Of a stretch of DNA of 64,000 nucleotides, positions 36,108 to 44,357 are shown in pieces (positions within the stretch are counted from its first letter, which is position 1; the number at the start of each line of letters is the position of its first letter). The notes beneath the pieces are model-generated. The model saw only the letters and a program-made list of their open reading frames with translations, was not told the origin of the DNA and made no database searches. The translations under genes and the position numbers were made by a program. This DNA is from Gammaproteobacteria bacterium. GTDB taxonomy: Bacteria > Pseudomonadota > Gammaproteobacteria > Steroidobacterales > Steroidobacteraceae. The stretch lies in NCBI GenBank assembly GCA_027366635.1, contig DAHXNE010000077.1, positions 16,719-80,718 on the forward strand, read 5' to 3'.

Positions 36108-37232
36108 TCAGCGCCGCAGTGTGTCGATGGATGGATCGATGACCGGCGGCTGCGGCGGCAGGGCGCCGCTGGAATACGCCGCCTTGAGCCGGTAGATGTA
36201 GGTCAACACCTGCGCGACCGCGACGTACAGCGCGGCGGGAATCTCCCCGCCGATCTCCACGTTGTGATACAGGGCACGCGCCAGCGGTGGGGCCTCGACC
36301 ACCGGCACCGAGTGCTCGGTGGCGAGCTCGCGAATTCGCGCCGCAATGAGATCGGCTCCCTTGGCGACGACTCGCGGGGCGCGCATCCGGTCTTCGTCGT
36401 AGCGCAGTGCGACGGCGAAGTGTGTCGGGTTGGTGACCACGACGTTGGCTTTGGGAACCTCGTGCAGCATGCGCCGGCGGACCAGATCGCGTTGCGCGCG
36501 CCGCACGCGTCCCTTGGTCTCGGGCGAGCCCTCGGACTGCTTGAGCTCGTCACGGATCTCTTCGCGTGTCATGCGCAGCTGCCGGTGGTGCTGCCACAGC
36601 TGCCAGGGCACGTCGATGGCCGCCAGCAGCCCCAGTGCGGCCGCCATGATCATCAGCGCATCCGAGATCACGCGGGCCGCCGCGACTACCGCCGGTCCGA
36701 GCGGCTCGCGGCCGAGCGCCAGCATGCGAGCGGCCTCGATGTGCAGCGCCAGTACCGCGGTGCCCGCGACCACCAGGAATTTGGCGAAGGCCTTGCCGAG
36801 CTCCACCGCGCCGCGCGGGGAAAACACCCGGGCAAATCCGGCGAACGGATCGAGGCGGGTAAAGTCCGCCGCCAGCGATTGGAAGGTGAAGTTCCAGCCC
36901 CCAAGGGCCAGAGGCGCGACGAACGCCGCAACCACGGTGAGGCCGAGAATCGGTGCGCACGCGACCAACGCGTGCAGAGCCTCCTCGCTCGCGCTTGCCA
37001 GGGCGCGTCGCGGGCCGAAAGCCGCCGCCGCCGGCAGCGACAATCCGGTGCTCATCAGGCCCATGAGCGCGCTGCCGACGCCGGCGCCGAGCAGGCGCAG
37101 TCCGGCCCCGGCGACCAGCAGCACCGCGGCGCTGCTCAGATCCCTCGAGCGCGGGACCCGGCCCTCTTTGCGGGCCTCCTCCAGACGCTTCCCGGTTGGT
37201 TGTTCGGTGCGGTCCTGATCGTTCTCGGCCAT
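36108..37232 (-). CDS. flhB: Flagellar export specificity switch protein FlhB
   Basis: FlhB controls the switch from rod/hook to filament export. The 374-aa protein starts with ENDQDRTEQPTGKRLEEARK, has four membrane segments, and carries the autocleavage motif NPTH in VVVTNPTHFAVALRYDEDRM. The C-terminus has a longer Pro-rich tail than usual. It lies 3 bp after fliR. Confidence 0.96.
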   Translation of the reverse strand: MAENDQDRTEQPTGKRLEEARKEGRVPRSRDLSSAAVLLVAGAGLRLLGAGVGSALMGLMSTGLSLPAAAAFGPRRALASASEEALHALVACAPILGLTVVAAFVAPLALGGWNFTFQSLAADFTRLDPFAGFARVFSPRGAVELGKAFAKFLVVAGTAVLALHIEAARMLALGREPLGPAVVAAARVISDALMIMAAALGLLAAIDVPWQLWQHHRQLRMTREEIRDELKQSEGSPETKGRVRRAQRDLVRRRMLHEVPKANVVVTNPTHFAVALRYDEDRMRAPRVVAKGADLIAARIRELATEHSVPVVEAPPLARALYHNVEIGGEIPAALYVAVAQVLTYIYRLKAAYSSGALPPQPPVIDPSIDTLRR

Positions 37233-37235
37233 TGC

Positions 37236-38012
37236 TCAGGCTCCGCTCAGATGCTGCAGGAACATGAGCGCCGTGCCGAGCAGCCGCTCGAACCCGGACT
37301 GCACCACCGGCAGGCTCACCAGGACCACCACCAGACCGAACACCAGCACGACCGGCAGGCCGGTCGCGAACAGATTGAGTGTCGGGGCGGCGCGGCTGAC
37401 CACCCCGATGGCCAGATTGGCGACCATCAGCGCGGTGATGGCCGGCAGCGCGACCGCGAGCGCGCCGGAAAACAGCGTGGCACCGAACTGCACCACCGCC
37501 CACAAGCCATGCGGACCGAGGCCGGCGATGCCGATCGGCAGCGTGCGGAAACCCTCGACCAGGATGCGGATCAGGGCGATTTGGCCGTTGAGCAGCAGGA
37601 AGATCAGCGTCACGAGCAGCGTGTACAGCTGACCGAGCGCCGGGGTGCTCTCGCCGCTCAGCGGATCGAGATTGTACGACAGCGACAATCCCATGCTGTT
37701 GGCGACAACCTGCCCGCCGAGCGCCACCGCCTCGAACACCAGCTGCAGGGAGAAGCCGAGCGCCACGCCGATGATGACCTGCTGCACCGTGATCAGCACA
37801 CCGGCGGCGGACAGCAGCGCGATTTGGGTCGGCACGGCGATCAGCGGTGCGACCAGCAGGGCAATCGCTGCGCAGAGCACGATGCGCACTTGCGTCGGCA
37901 CCGTCGACGCGCCGAATACCGGCGCCACCATCAGGCACGATCCGACGCGCACGAACGGCCAGAAGCGGCTGGCGATGGCGTGATCGATCATGGCGGTACT
38001 GATGACAGGCAT
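37236..38012 (-). CDS. fliR: Flagellar export gate protein FliR
   Basis: FliR is an integral-membrane export-gate subunit (258 aa) with about six hydrophobic segments (for example VGSCLMVAPVFGASTVPTQV, IGVALGFSLQLVFEAVALGG, VFGLVVVLVSLPVVQSGFER). It is in the standard fliP-fliQ-fliR-flhB order. Confidence 0.95.
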   Translation of the reverse strand: MPVISTAMIDHAIASRFWPFVRVGSCLMVAPVFGASTVPTQVRIVLCAAIALLVAPLIAVPTQIALLSAAGVLITVQQVIIGVALGFSLQLVFEAVALGGQVVANSMGLSLSYNLDPLSGESTPALGQLYTLLVTLIFLLLNGQIALIRILVEGFRTLPIGIAGLGPHGLWAVVQFGATLFSGALAVALPAITALMVANLAIGVVSRAAPTLNLFATGLPVVLVFGLVVVLVSLPVVQSGFERLLGTALMFLQHLSGA

Positions 38013-38026
38013 GTGCTTGGTCGCTG

Positions 38027-38296
38027 TCAGTTGACCAGCTGTGGAATGCTCAAAATGAGCTCGCGGGTATAGGCGACCAGCGTATGCAACATCCAGGGGC
38101 CGGCCAGCGCCACCACCAGCGCCATCACCAGCAGCTTCGGGATGAACGACAGGGTCATCTCGTTGATCTGGGTGGCCGCCTGAAAGGCGCCAACCACCAC
38201 ACCGGTGATCAGCGCCGCCAGCAGCAGCGGTGCGGACAGTGCCAAGGTCACCTCGAGCGCGCCGGCGCCGATCGACATGACAGTTGCGGAATGCAC
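38027..38296 (-). CDS. fliQ: Flagellar export gate protein FliQ
   Basis: FliQ is an 89-aa protein with two membrane helices (ALSAPLLLAALITGVVVGAF; KLLVMALVVALAGPWMLHTL) separated by the conserved QAATQINEMTLSFIPK loop. The GTG start at 38296 follows GGAGGG at good spacing. It lies 13 bp after fliP. Confidence 0.94.
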   Translation of the reverse strand: MHSATVMSIGAGALEVTLALSAPLLLAALITGVVVGAFQAATQINEMTLSFIPKLLVMALVVALAGPWMLHTLVAYTRELILSIPQLVN

Positions 38297-38309
38297 GCGC
38301 GTCCCTCCT

Positions 38310-39053
38310 CTAGTGGTAGAAGCTCGCGGCGAGCGAACCGATGACCAGTGTCCAGCCGTTTACCAGCACGAACAGCATCAGCTTGAAGGGGAGCGAGATC
38401 ATCACCGGCGAGACCATCATCATGCCCAACGACATCAATACGCTCGCCACGACCAGGTCGATGATCACGAACGGTATGAACAGCAGGAAGCCGATCAGAA
38501 ACGCGGTCTTCAGCTCGCTGGTGAGGAATGCCGGCACCAGCACCGCCAGCGGCACAGCGAGCGGGGTGGCGTAGCCCTTGCTGCCGGCGATGTGCGTGAA
38601 CACCGCGATGTCGCTTTCGCGGGTCTGATTCAGCATGAATTTCTTGACCGGGATCTCGGCCCGATCGAGTGCCGCGGTCGCGGTGAGGGTGCCGGCCGCA
38701 TAGGGTTGGTAGGCGACCTGGTTGATCTGCCGAATCACCGGCGACATCACGAACAGCGTCAGGAACAGCGCGAGTCCGAGCAGCACCTGATTGGGTGGCG
38801 TCTGACCGGCGCCGAGCGCCTGGCGCAGGATCCCGAGGACGATGACGATACGCGTGAACGACGTCATCATCAGTAGGATGGCGGGCAGCAGAGTCAGCGC
38901 CGTCATCAGCGCCAAGATCTGCAACGTCAACGTATAGGTCTGCGTGCCGCCGTGGGTCTGCACGCTGAAGGCGGGAATGCCTGGTGCGGCGCAGGCGGCC
39001 GCCGGCAGCAGCGCCAGCAGCAGCAACGGCCAGCTCTTGCGCACGACACTCAT
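38310..39053 (-). CDS. fliP: Flagellar export gate protein FliP
   Basis: FliP (247 aa) has a cleavable signal peptide ([20 protein letters not shown]), then four membrane helices with family motifs [40 protein letters not shown] and [20 protein letters not shown]. It overlaps fliO by 4 bp (ATGA). Confidence 0.96.
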   Translation of the reverse strand: MSVVRKSWPLLLLALLPAAACAAPGIPAFSVQTHGGTQTYTLTLQILALMTALTLLPAILLMMTSFTRIVIVLGILRQALGAGQTPPNQVLLGLALFLTLFVMSPVIRQINQVAYQPYAAGTLTATAALDRAEIPVKKFMLNQTRESDIAVFTHIAGSKGYATPLAVPLAVLVPAFLTSELKTAFLIGFLLFIPFVIIDLVVASVLMSLGMMMVSPVMISLPFKLMLFVLVNGWTLVIGSLAASFYH

Positions 39054-39433
39054 TTACCCAGGCTCCGCTTCAATAGCGCGGCGAACGACGGCCGCGCTGG
39101 ACCCTCGCCATCCATGGCCGGCTTATCGGCGCTCACCGCGCGCTCGAGCACGTGCAGCGTGTTCACCTGTCCGGGCGCGACGCCGAGCAGGATCTGTGCG
39201 TCGCCCACTCTTATCAGCACGGCGCGTTCTTTTGCGCCGAGGGACATGCTGGCGAGGACCTCGAGCGCACCGCCGGCGCGCGCCCCAAAGGTGCGCAGTC
39301 GCCGAGCAATCCAGGCAAGCACAAAGATGGCCACCAGAACGACGAGCAGTGCGAGCGTGACGGACACGATGCCGCCGGCGCCGAGGGCCGCTGGCGCCGT
39401 TGCGGTTGCCGGTGCGGCGAACAGCTGGGTCAT
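39050..39433 (-). CDS. fliO: Flagellar biosynthesis protein FliO
   Basis: FliO assists FliP assembly. The 127-aa protein has an Ala-rich N-terminus, one membrane helix ([20 protein letters not shown]) and a cytoplasmic domain with [20 protein letters not shown] and [13 protein letters not shown]. It overlaps fliN and fliP by ATGA junctions. Confidence 0.92.
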   Translation of the reverse strand: MTQLFAAPATATAPAALGAGGIVSVTLALLVVLVAIFVLAWIARRLRTFGARAGGALEVLASMSLGAKERAVLIRVGDAQILLGVAPGQVNTLHVLERAVSADKPAMDGEGPARPSFAALLKRSLGK

Positions 39434-39786
39434 TTGAGCTTGCGCAGACGCTCGGCAGGGCTGATGACATCCGTCAGACGGATGCCGAACCTCTCATTCA
39501 CGACCACGACCTCGCCGTGCGCGACCAACGTTCCGTTGACGTACACGTCGAGCGGCTCGCCGGCGGTGCGGTCCAGCTCGACTACGGAACCCTGATTGAG
39601 CTGGAGAAAGTTTCGGATCGGAATGCGTGTGCGACCGACTTCCATCGATAGTGTGACCGGTACGTCGAGAATGACCTCGAGGTTGACCTCGCCGCCTCCC
39701 TTGCCTGTGCCCTCGTCGGTCAGTGGACGCAATTCGGCGGGTTCGGCGGCTTGCGCTTGGACATTGGCGTTCATAAAGGAACTCAT
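39430..39786 (-). CDS. fliN: Flagellar motor switch protein FliN
   Basis: FliN is a C-ring subunit. From the ATG at 39786, which overlaps the fliM stop (ATGA), the product is 118 aa: a short acidic N-terminus and the SpoA/FliN domain (LEVILDVPVTLSMEVGRTRI, NFLQLNQGSVVELDRTAGEP, VVNERFGIRLTDVISPAERL). An internal Met at residue 5 is an alternative start. The frame open further upstream is fliM shadow. Confidence 0.95.
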   Translation of the reverse strand: MSSFMNANVQAQAAEPAELRPLTDEGTGKGGGEVNLEVILDVPVTLSMEVGRTRIPIRNFLQLNQGSVVELDRTAGEPLDVYVNGTLVAHGEVVVVNERFGIRLTDVISPAERLRKLK

Positions 39787-40787
39787 TGGCTGTTGGCTGA
39801 AGACGATTCGACGGCGATTCGGTTGCGGCGGATGCGTGCCTCGATCTTCACCGCCTGATTGCCGCGCGAAGTACCGAGGGTGCCGCGCAGCACCGGCATG
39901 TCCTCGGCGATCAGGGTGACCTGACCGGAGAAATCGCAGGGCAGAATGTCGCCGGGCTTGAGATTGAGAAGCTCGGCGAGCGATATGGACGTGCGGCCGA
40001 CCAGCGTGGTGATGGCGAGTTCCGCCTCCTCGAGTTCCTGGCGCAGCGACTGCATCCAACGCTCATCCCGGTCCATCCGGTCACTGGCCACGCCGGAATC
40101 GAGTGTCTCGCGCAGCGGCTCGATCATGGCGTACGGCATGGTGATGTACAGCGTGCCGCCGTGCCCGTCGAGCTCGATGTGAAACGAGCTCACCACGACG
40201 ATCTCCGACGGCGACACGATGTTGGCGAACTGCGGGTTGATTTCCGAATGCAGGTATTCCGCTTCGAGCTCGGCGACGTGCGCCCACGCCTCGTGTAAAT
40301 CGGCGAACACCCGGCGCAGCGCCAACTGGGTGATGCGCTGCTCGGTGGCGGTGAAGTCGCGGCCTTCGATCTTGGCGTGCCGGCCGATGCCGCCGAAGAA
40401 ATTGTCGACGATCGCGAACACCAGCTTCGAATCAAGGACGATCAGCGCCGTGCCGCGCAGCGGATTGAGGCGCACCAGATTGAGGCTGGTCGGCACGTGC
40501 AGGGTGTGGACGAATTCGCTGAATTTCTTGATCTGAACCGTGCCGATCCCGACTTCCGGGGCGCGCCGCAGCAGGTTGTAGAGACTCACGCGGTACAGCC
40601 GAGCGAAGCGCTCGTTGATCATCTCGAGCGTGGGCATGCGCCCGCGCACGATGCGCATCTGGTTGGCGAAGTCGTAGGAGACGACTTCACCGGGGTTCGG
40701 CGGCGGGTCGGTGTTGACCGCGCCGGTGTCGACGCCGTGCAGCAGCGCGTCGATTTCGGCCTGGTCGAGTATCTTCTCGGAGCTCAT
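39783..40787 (-). CDS. fliM: Flagellar motor switch protein FliM
   Basis: FliM is the C-ring protein that binds CheY-P. The 334-aa protein has the N-terminal CheY-binding peptide (EKILDQAEIDALLHGVD), the CheC-like middle domain (RFARLYRVSLYNLLRRAPEV, GGIGRHAKIEGRDFTATEQR) and the C-terminal SpoA domain (LLNLKPGDILPCDFSGQVTL). It is 22 bp after fliL. Confidence 0.96.
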   Translation of the reverse strand: MSSEKILDQAEIDALLHGVDTGAVNTDPPPNPGEVVSYDFANQMRIVRGRMPTLEMINERFARLYRVSLYNLLRRAPEVGIGTVQIKKFSEFVHTLHVPTSLNLVRLNPLRGTALIVLDSKLVFAIVDNFFGGIGRHAKIEGRDFTATEQRITQLALRRVFADLHEAWAHVAELEAEYLHSEINPQFANIVSPSEIVVVSSFHIELDGHGGTLYITMPYAMIEPLRETLDSGVASDRMDRDERWMQSLRQELEEAELAITTLVGRTSISLAELLNLKPGDILPCDFSGQVTLIAEDMPVLRGTLGTSRGNQAVKIEARIRRNRIAVESSSANSQ

Positions 40788-40809
40788 GGGACCATTCCGG
40801 GCGCGCCGG

Positions 40810-41310
40810 CTACTGCATCACGAAGCTGGTGAAGTAGATGGCATCGACGTGGCTCGCGTGGCCGCCGGCGGCGCTGACCACTTTGCGCACCGCGGCGAGC
40901 ACGGCCGCACGCAGCCGTTGCTTTCCGGCCTCGGTGTCGAGCGTCGCGTAGCGCTGATCGCTGAGCAGCAGCAGCAGGTCGTTGCGCACCACCGGGTCGT
41001 TCTGCTTCAACAGCGTGATGGTCGCCGGGTCACGCGACATAACTTGCAGGGTCACCTGCAGATAGCGCGCCGTTTGGCCGGAGCGGAAATTCACCACGAA
41101 GGGCTTCAGCGCGAGGTAGTGCGGCGGACCGGAAGGCGGCTTGCGCGCCCCAGGCGCGCGGGCGGTCGCCCGAGCGTGCAGCAGCATGAATCCACCGGCG
41201 CCGGCGCCGAGGACCACCACGGCGATCGTGATGATCAGCCACAGCGGCGGCGAGCGCTTTTTTTTGGGCGCGGCGTTGGATTCGCTCGCGGCGGAGGGTG
41301 CGTTAGCCAT
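40810..41310 (-). CDS. fliL: Stator-associated basal-body protein FliL, first gene of the operon
   Basis: FliL supports stator function. From the ATG at 41310 it is 166 aa: a cytoplasmic Lys-rich stretch (APKKKRSPPLWL), one membrane helix (IITIAVVVLGAGAGGFMLL) and a periplasmic domain (YLALKPFVVNFRSGQTARYL; DPVVRNDLLLLLSDQRYATL). GGAG lies about 11 nt upstream of the ATG. It begins the minus-strand run that reaches cheA and beyond, with a sigma-54 promoter 47-62 bp upstream. Confidence 0.93.
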   Translation of the reverse strand: MANAPSAASESNAAPKKKRSPPLWLIITIAVVVLGAGAGGFMLLHARATARAPGARKPPSGPPHYLALKPFVVNFRSGQTARYLQVTLQVMSRDPATITLLKQNDPVVRNDLLLLLSDQRYATLDTEAGKQRLRAAVLAAVRKVVSAAGGHASHVDAIYFTSFVMQ

Positions 41311-41356
41311 GAAGGTGGTAACTCCATTGGATCGTTGAGCGGTGCTGGCCGACGGG

Positions 41357-41372
41357 TGCAATGCCTGTGCCA
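41357..41372 (-). promoter_or_regulatory. Sigma-54 promoter of the fliL operon
   Basis: On the minus strand TGGCACA-GGCA-TTGCA matches the sigma-54 consensus at all fixed positions except the last base of TGGCACG. GG and GC are 12 bp apart. The predicted transcription start is about 36 nt before the fliL ATG. Confidence 0.85.
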
Positions 41373-41430
41373 CGATCACGGCGGGGCGCATAACCCTATG
41401 AAATGGGGAGCGTTTTTATTTCCGCCGTGA

Positions 41431-41446
41431 TGTGAGCCGCGTCACA
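41431..41446. promoter_or_regulatory. Perfect CRP/Clp-type palindrome in the fliL-fleQ intergenic region
   Basis: TGTGA-GCCGCG-TCACA is a perfect match to the CRP-family consensus TGTGA-N6-TCACA. It lies about 60 bp upstream of the fliL -24 box and about 215 bp upstream of the fleQ start in the 348-bp divergent region. Family knowledge: Vfr and Clp, CRP relatives of pseudomonads and xanthomonads, control flagellar genes through such sites. It may instead be a FleQ-type activator site, given similar dyads at other sigma-54 promoters here. The rest of the intergenic region shows no further clear element; the last ~60 bp before fleQ are A-rich. Confidence 0.6.
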
Positions 41447-41658
41447 GCGGCGCCCCGGCGTCGGAGTTCCGTCGCTGCGGTGGCCGATCGCGTCCCGCGC
41501 TGGCCGCCAAGCGCGGTGTCGCCATCTGCAAACAATCCTGAGCTGCGTCACAGAAAATATGTCGGTCGATCAGTCAAAGTGGCGACCGTCGGGGAAGCAA
41601 GAACTGCGATCAGGTTCGGCGGTCCCTGGAAAAAAATAACGCGAGCGAGTAAGAAGAA

Positions 41659-42837
41659 GTGAGCACCCCGATGTTTGCCGGCGAATACGCCGCCGATACC
41701 GTTGTCGACTGCGCGCCCGCGGCGCCCCCCGCGGCGCGCGCTGTCGCGCAGCCGACGCGGGCATGCCTGCCGACCGGTACGTCGACGGCAATTCGCGCCG
41801 CGATCGGACTGATCCGTCAGGTCGCGGTCCACGACTCGACGGTGCTGATCCTCGGGGAGTCGGGAACCGGCAAGGAGGTCGCCGCCCGCGCCATTCACGA
41901 CCTCAGCCCGCGGCGCGACCGACCGTTCGTCGCGGTCAATTGCGGGGCGATACCCGCGGAGCTGCTCGAATCGGAGTTGTTCGGCCACGAGAAGGGCGCG
42001 TTCACCGGTGCGATCGCTGCCCGCAAGGGTCGGTTCGAGATCGCCGAGGGGGGCACGTTATTCCTCGACGAGATCGGGGACATGAGCCCGCCCATGCAGG
42101 TGAAACTGTTGCGCGTGCTGCAGGAGCGGGTCTTCGAGCGGGTGGGTAACCACGCCCCGATGCGCTGTAACGTGCGGATCGTGGCGGCGACCCACCGTAA
42201 TCTGGAAGAGTCGATCCGGCTCGGCACGTTTCGTGAGGACCTGTTTCACCGCCTGAACGTCTTTCCGATCGAGATGCCCGCGCTGCGTGAGCGGCGCGAG
42301 GATCTGCCCGCCCTGGTGGGCGAGTTCGCCGCGCGCAATGCCGCCGAGGGTCGGGGCGAACTGCGGTTCTCGGCGCGCTCGCTACGCGCGCTCGCCGAGT
42401 ATCACTGGAGCGGCAACGTCCGCGAACTGTCGAATCTCGTTGAGCGTCTGTCGATCGTGTGCGCCGGCCGGTGCGTCGACGTCGCGGATCTGCCGCCGAA
42501 GTACCAGCCGCCGGCCGAGTGGGTGGACGAGGGGCAACCCGACTTGCCATTCTCGGCCGAGCCGGTCGTGCTCAGCGAGACTGCGGTACTCGCACTGCTC
42601 GATGGCGCGGCAAGTGTGCCCGCGGCGGATCTGGGCGCGCTGCCGGAGCAGGGAATCGATCTGCGCGAGCATCTGCTGCACATCGAGCGGACACTGGTGA
42701 GGCAGGCGCTCGAGCGCGCCAACGGCACGGTGGCGCAGGCCGCCCGGCTGCTGAATCTGCGCCGCACGACGCTGGTCGAGCGGCTGCGCAAACTCGATCT
42801 CGTCGACGTCATCACCGAGGGCGCGACGGAAGTTTGA
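41659..42837 (+). CDS. fleQ: FleQ-like sigma-54 activator without receiver domain
   Basis: The 392-aa protein is a bacterial enhancer-binding protein likely to be the flagellar master activator. Residues 1-40 are an unstructured Ala/Pro-rich N-terminus in place of the ~120-residue REC-like domain of Pseudomonas FleQ. The AAA+ domain follows: Walker A GESGTGKE (about 66-73), the sigma-54 contact loop GAFTGA (113-118), Walker [13 protein letters not shown] and R-finger region. The C-terminal Fis-type helix-turn-helix ([20 protein letters not shown]) resembles FleQ. The GTG at 41659 is taken as start; an ATG at 41671 is possible. It diverges from fliL. Confidence 0.85.
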   Translation: MSTPMFAGEYAADTVVDCAPAAPPAARAVAQPTRACLPTGTSTAIRAAIGLIRQVAVHDSTVLILGESGTGKEVAARAIHDLSPRRDRPFVAVNCGAIPAELLESELFGHEKGAFTGAIAARKGRFEIAEGGTLFLDEIGDMSPPMQVKLLRVLQERVFERVGNHAPMRCNVRIVAATHRNLEESIRLGTFREDLFHRLNVFPIEMPALRERREDLPALVGEFAARNAAEGRGELRFSARSLRALAEYHWSGNVRELSNLVERLSIVCAGRCVDVADLPPKYQPPAEWVDEGQPDLPFSAEPVVLSETAVLALLDGAASVPAADLGALPEQGIDLREHLLHIERTLVRQALERANGTVAQAARLLNLRRTTLVERLRKLDLVDVITEGATEV

Positions 42838-42865
42838 CGCCGAGCGGCGCGGCCTTCAGCCGCGA

Positions 42866-42883
42866 GCGTGACCCACGTCACGC
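42866..42883. promoter_or_regulatory. Dyad upstream of the fleR-like gene
   Basis: GCGTGAC-CCAC-GTCACGC is an 18-bp palindrome with perfect 7-bp arms. It contains the core GTGA-N6-TCAC. It lies 20 bp upstream of the -24 box of the sigma-54 promoter, close for a classical upstream activator site but within the range reported for FleQ. The binding protein is not known from sequence. Confidence 0.5.
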
Positions 42884-42902
42884 TTTCCCGGCCGATCGAC
42901 CT

Positions 42903-42918
42903 CGGCACGGCATTTGCA
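42903..42918 (+). promoter_or_regulatory. Sigma-54 promoter of the fleR-fliEFGHIJK operon
   Basis: CGGCACG-GCAT-TTGCA matches the sigma-54 consensus except for the first base. GG (-24) and GC (-12) are 12 bp apart. The predicted transcription start is about 29 nt before the ATG at 42958. Confidence 0.85.
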
Positions 42919-42957
42919 TTCCTCTCTGACGAAGCGTCCCTGCATTGGGGGAAATCG

Positions 42958-43983
42958 ATGTCAGAGAGTCAAGAACCACAGTCGGCCATTCATTGCCCCG
43001 TTGGCGAGGCGCTCGAGCCGGTCGCCCAAGCGGCGGATTCCCAACGCCTGCTCGCCATCGCTCGGCGCGTGGCCGCGACCGACTGCACGGTGCTGATCTG
43101 GGGCGAATCGGGCACCGGCAAGGAGGTGCTCGCCCGCTATATTCACCGCCGCTCGCTGCGCGTCAACGGGCCGTTCGTGGCGGTCAATTGCGCGGCCATA
43201 CCCGAGAACATGCTCGAGGCGATGCTGTTCGGTTACGAGCGCGGCAGCTTCACCGGTGCGCACGCGGCGCATCCGGGCAAGTTCGAGCAGGCGCAGGGCG
43301 GTACGCTGCTGCTCGACGAGATCACCGAGATGCCGCTCGGACTGCAGGCCAAGCTGCTGCGCGTATTGCAGGAGCGCGAAGTCGAGCGCATCGGAGGCCG
43401 CGAGACCATCAGTCTGCAAGTGCGCGTCATCGCCACCACCAACCGGCGGCTGCGCGAGGAGGTCGCCGCCGGGCGCTTGCGCGAGGATCTCTATTACCGG
43501 CTGAACGTCTTTCCGCTGGCGATCGTCCCGTTGCGATTGCGGCGCGACGACGTGCTGCCGCTCGCCATGCGGTTGTTGACCGCGCGGTGCGGCCCCGGAC
43601 GGCCGATTCCGGCATTGAGCGCCGAGGCGGCCCACCGGTTGCTCACCTATTCCTGGCCCGGCAATGTGCGCGAGCTCGACAACCTGCTGCAGCGGGCGCT
43701 GATTCTGCTCAACGGCCCGGTGATCGGTGCCGAGCATATTCAGTTCGAGCTCGCCAACGAAGCGCCGGGCACGGCGCCGGAGCCGGCGCAGCCGGCCGCG
43801 GCCGGCGTCAGCTCGCTGGCCGGATCGCTGATTCAGGCCGAGCGCGATCTGATCCTCGATGCGCTGAAGAGCGGCCAGGGCAACCGGCGCGAGGCGGCCG
43901 AGCGGCTCGGCATCAGTCCGCGCACGCTGCGCTACAAGCTGGCGCGCCTGCGCGAGTCGGGCGTGGAAATTCCGGTGGCTTGA
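42958..43983 (+). CDS. FleR/FlrC-like sigma-54 activator without receiver domain
   Basis: The 341-aa second enhancer-binding protein starts with a short N-terminus (~25 aa) and then the AAA+ domain: Walker A GESGTGKE (49-56), Walker [13 protein letters not shown], and a C-terminal Fis-type HTH ([20 protein letters not shown]). In Pseudomonas FleR the receiver is phosphorylated by FleS; here neither a receiver nor a neighbouring fleS is present. The sigma-54 contact loop is GSFTGA (residues 96-101) instead of GAFTGA. GGGGGAA precedes the ATG. It lies 120 bp after fleQ with its own sigma-54 promoter, and 11 bp before fliE. Confidence 0.85.
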   Translation: MSESQEPQSAIHCPVGEALEPVAQAADSQRLLAIARRVAATDCTVLIWGESGTGKEVLARYIHRRSLRVNGPFVAVNCAAIPENMLEAMLFGYERGSFTGAHAAHPGKFEQAQGGTLLLDEITEMPLGLQAKLLRVLQEREVERIGGRETISLQVRVIATTNRRLREEVAAGRLREDLYYRLNVFPLAIVPLRLRRDDVLPLAMRLLTARCGPGRPIPALSAEAAHRLLTYSWPGNVRELDNLLQRALILLNGPVIGAEHIQFELANEAPGTAPEPAQPAAAGVSSLAGSLIQAERDLILDALKSGQGNRREAAERLGISPRTLRYKLARLRESGVEIPVA

Positions 43984-43994
43984 AGGAGAGCGCG

Positions 43995-44348
43995 ATGAGT
44001 GAGATGGCAATCAATCAGGTGTTGGCACAGATCCGCGCCATGTCGTCCCAGGTGCGTCTGGATGCGCCGCGGCCGGCGGGACTCGGCGCGCCGCTGCAGT
44101 CCGGCGCGACGGCGGCCTCCGGTACGGGCGAATTCGCCGCGATCCTCAAGCGCGGCATCGATGCGGTGAATCAGAGCGAGCAGCGGGCCAGTGCGCTCGC
44201 CGACGCGTTTTCGCGCGGCACGCCCGGAGTGTCGCTGCCGCAAGTGGTGCTGCAGGTCGAGAAGGCCAGCGTGTCGTTCGACGCCCTGACCCAGGTGCGC
44301 AACCGCCTGATCACCGCCTACCAAGACATCATGAACATGCAGATGTAG
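43995..44348 (+). CDS. fliE: Hook-basal body protein FliE
   Basis: FliE joins the MS ring to the rod. The 117-aa protein has the family motifs FAAILKRGIDAVNQSEQRAS and LPQVVLQVEKASVSFDALTQ, then VRNRLITAYQDIMNMQM at the C-terminus. AGGAGAG precedes the ATG. It is 11 bp after the fleR-like gene. Confidence 0.94.
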   Translation: MSEMAINQVLAQIRAMSSQVRLDAPRPAGLGAPLQSGATAASGTGEFAAILKRGIDAVNQSEQRASALADAFSRGTPGVSLPQVVLQVEKASVSFDALTQVRNRLITAYQDIMNMQM

Positions 44349-44357
44349 CACCTGATC

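Noticed and set aside
35373..38072. Plus-strand ORF of 899 codons opposite flhA, flhB and fliR
   Set aside because: Gln/Arg/His-rich antisense shadow; it spans three well-supported export genes.
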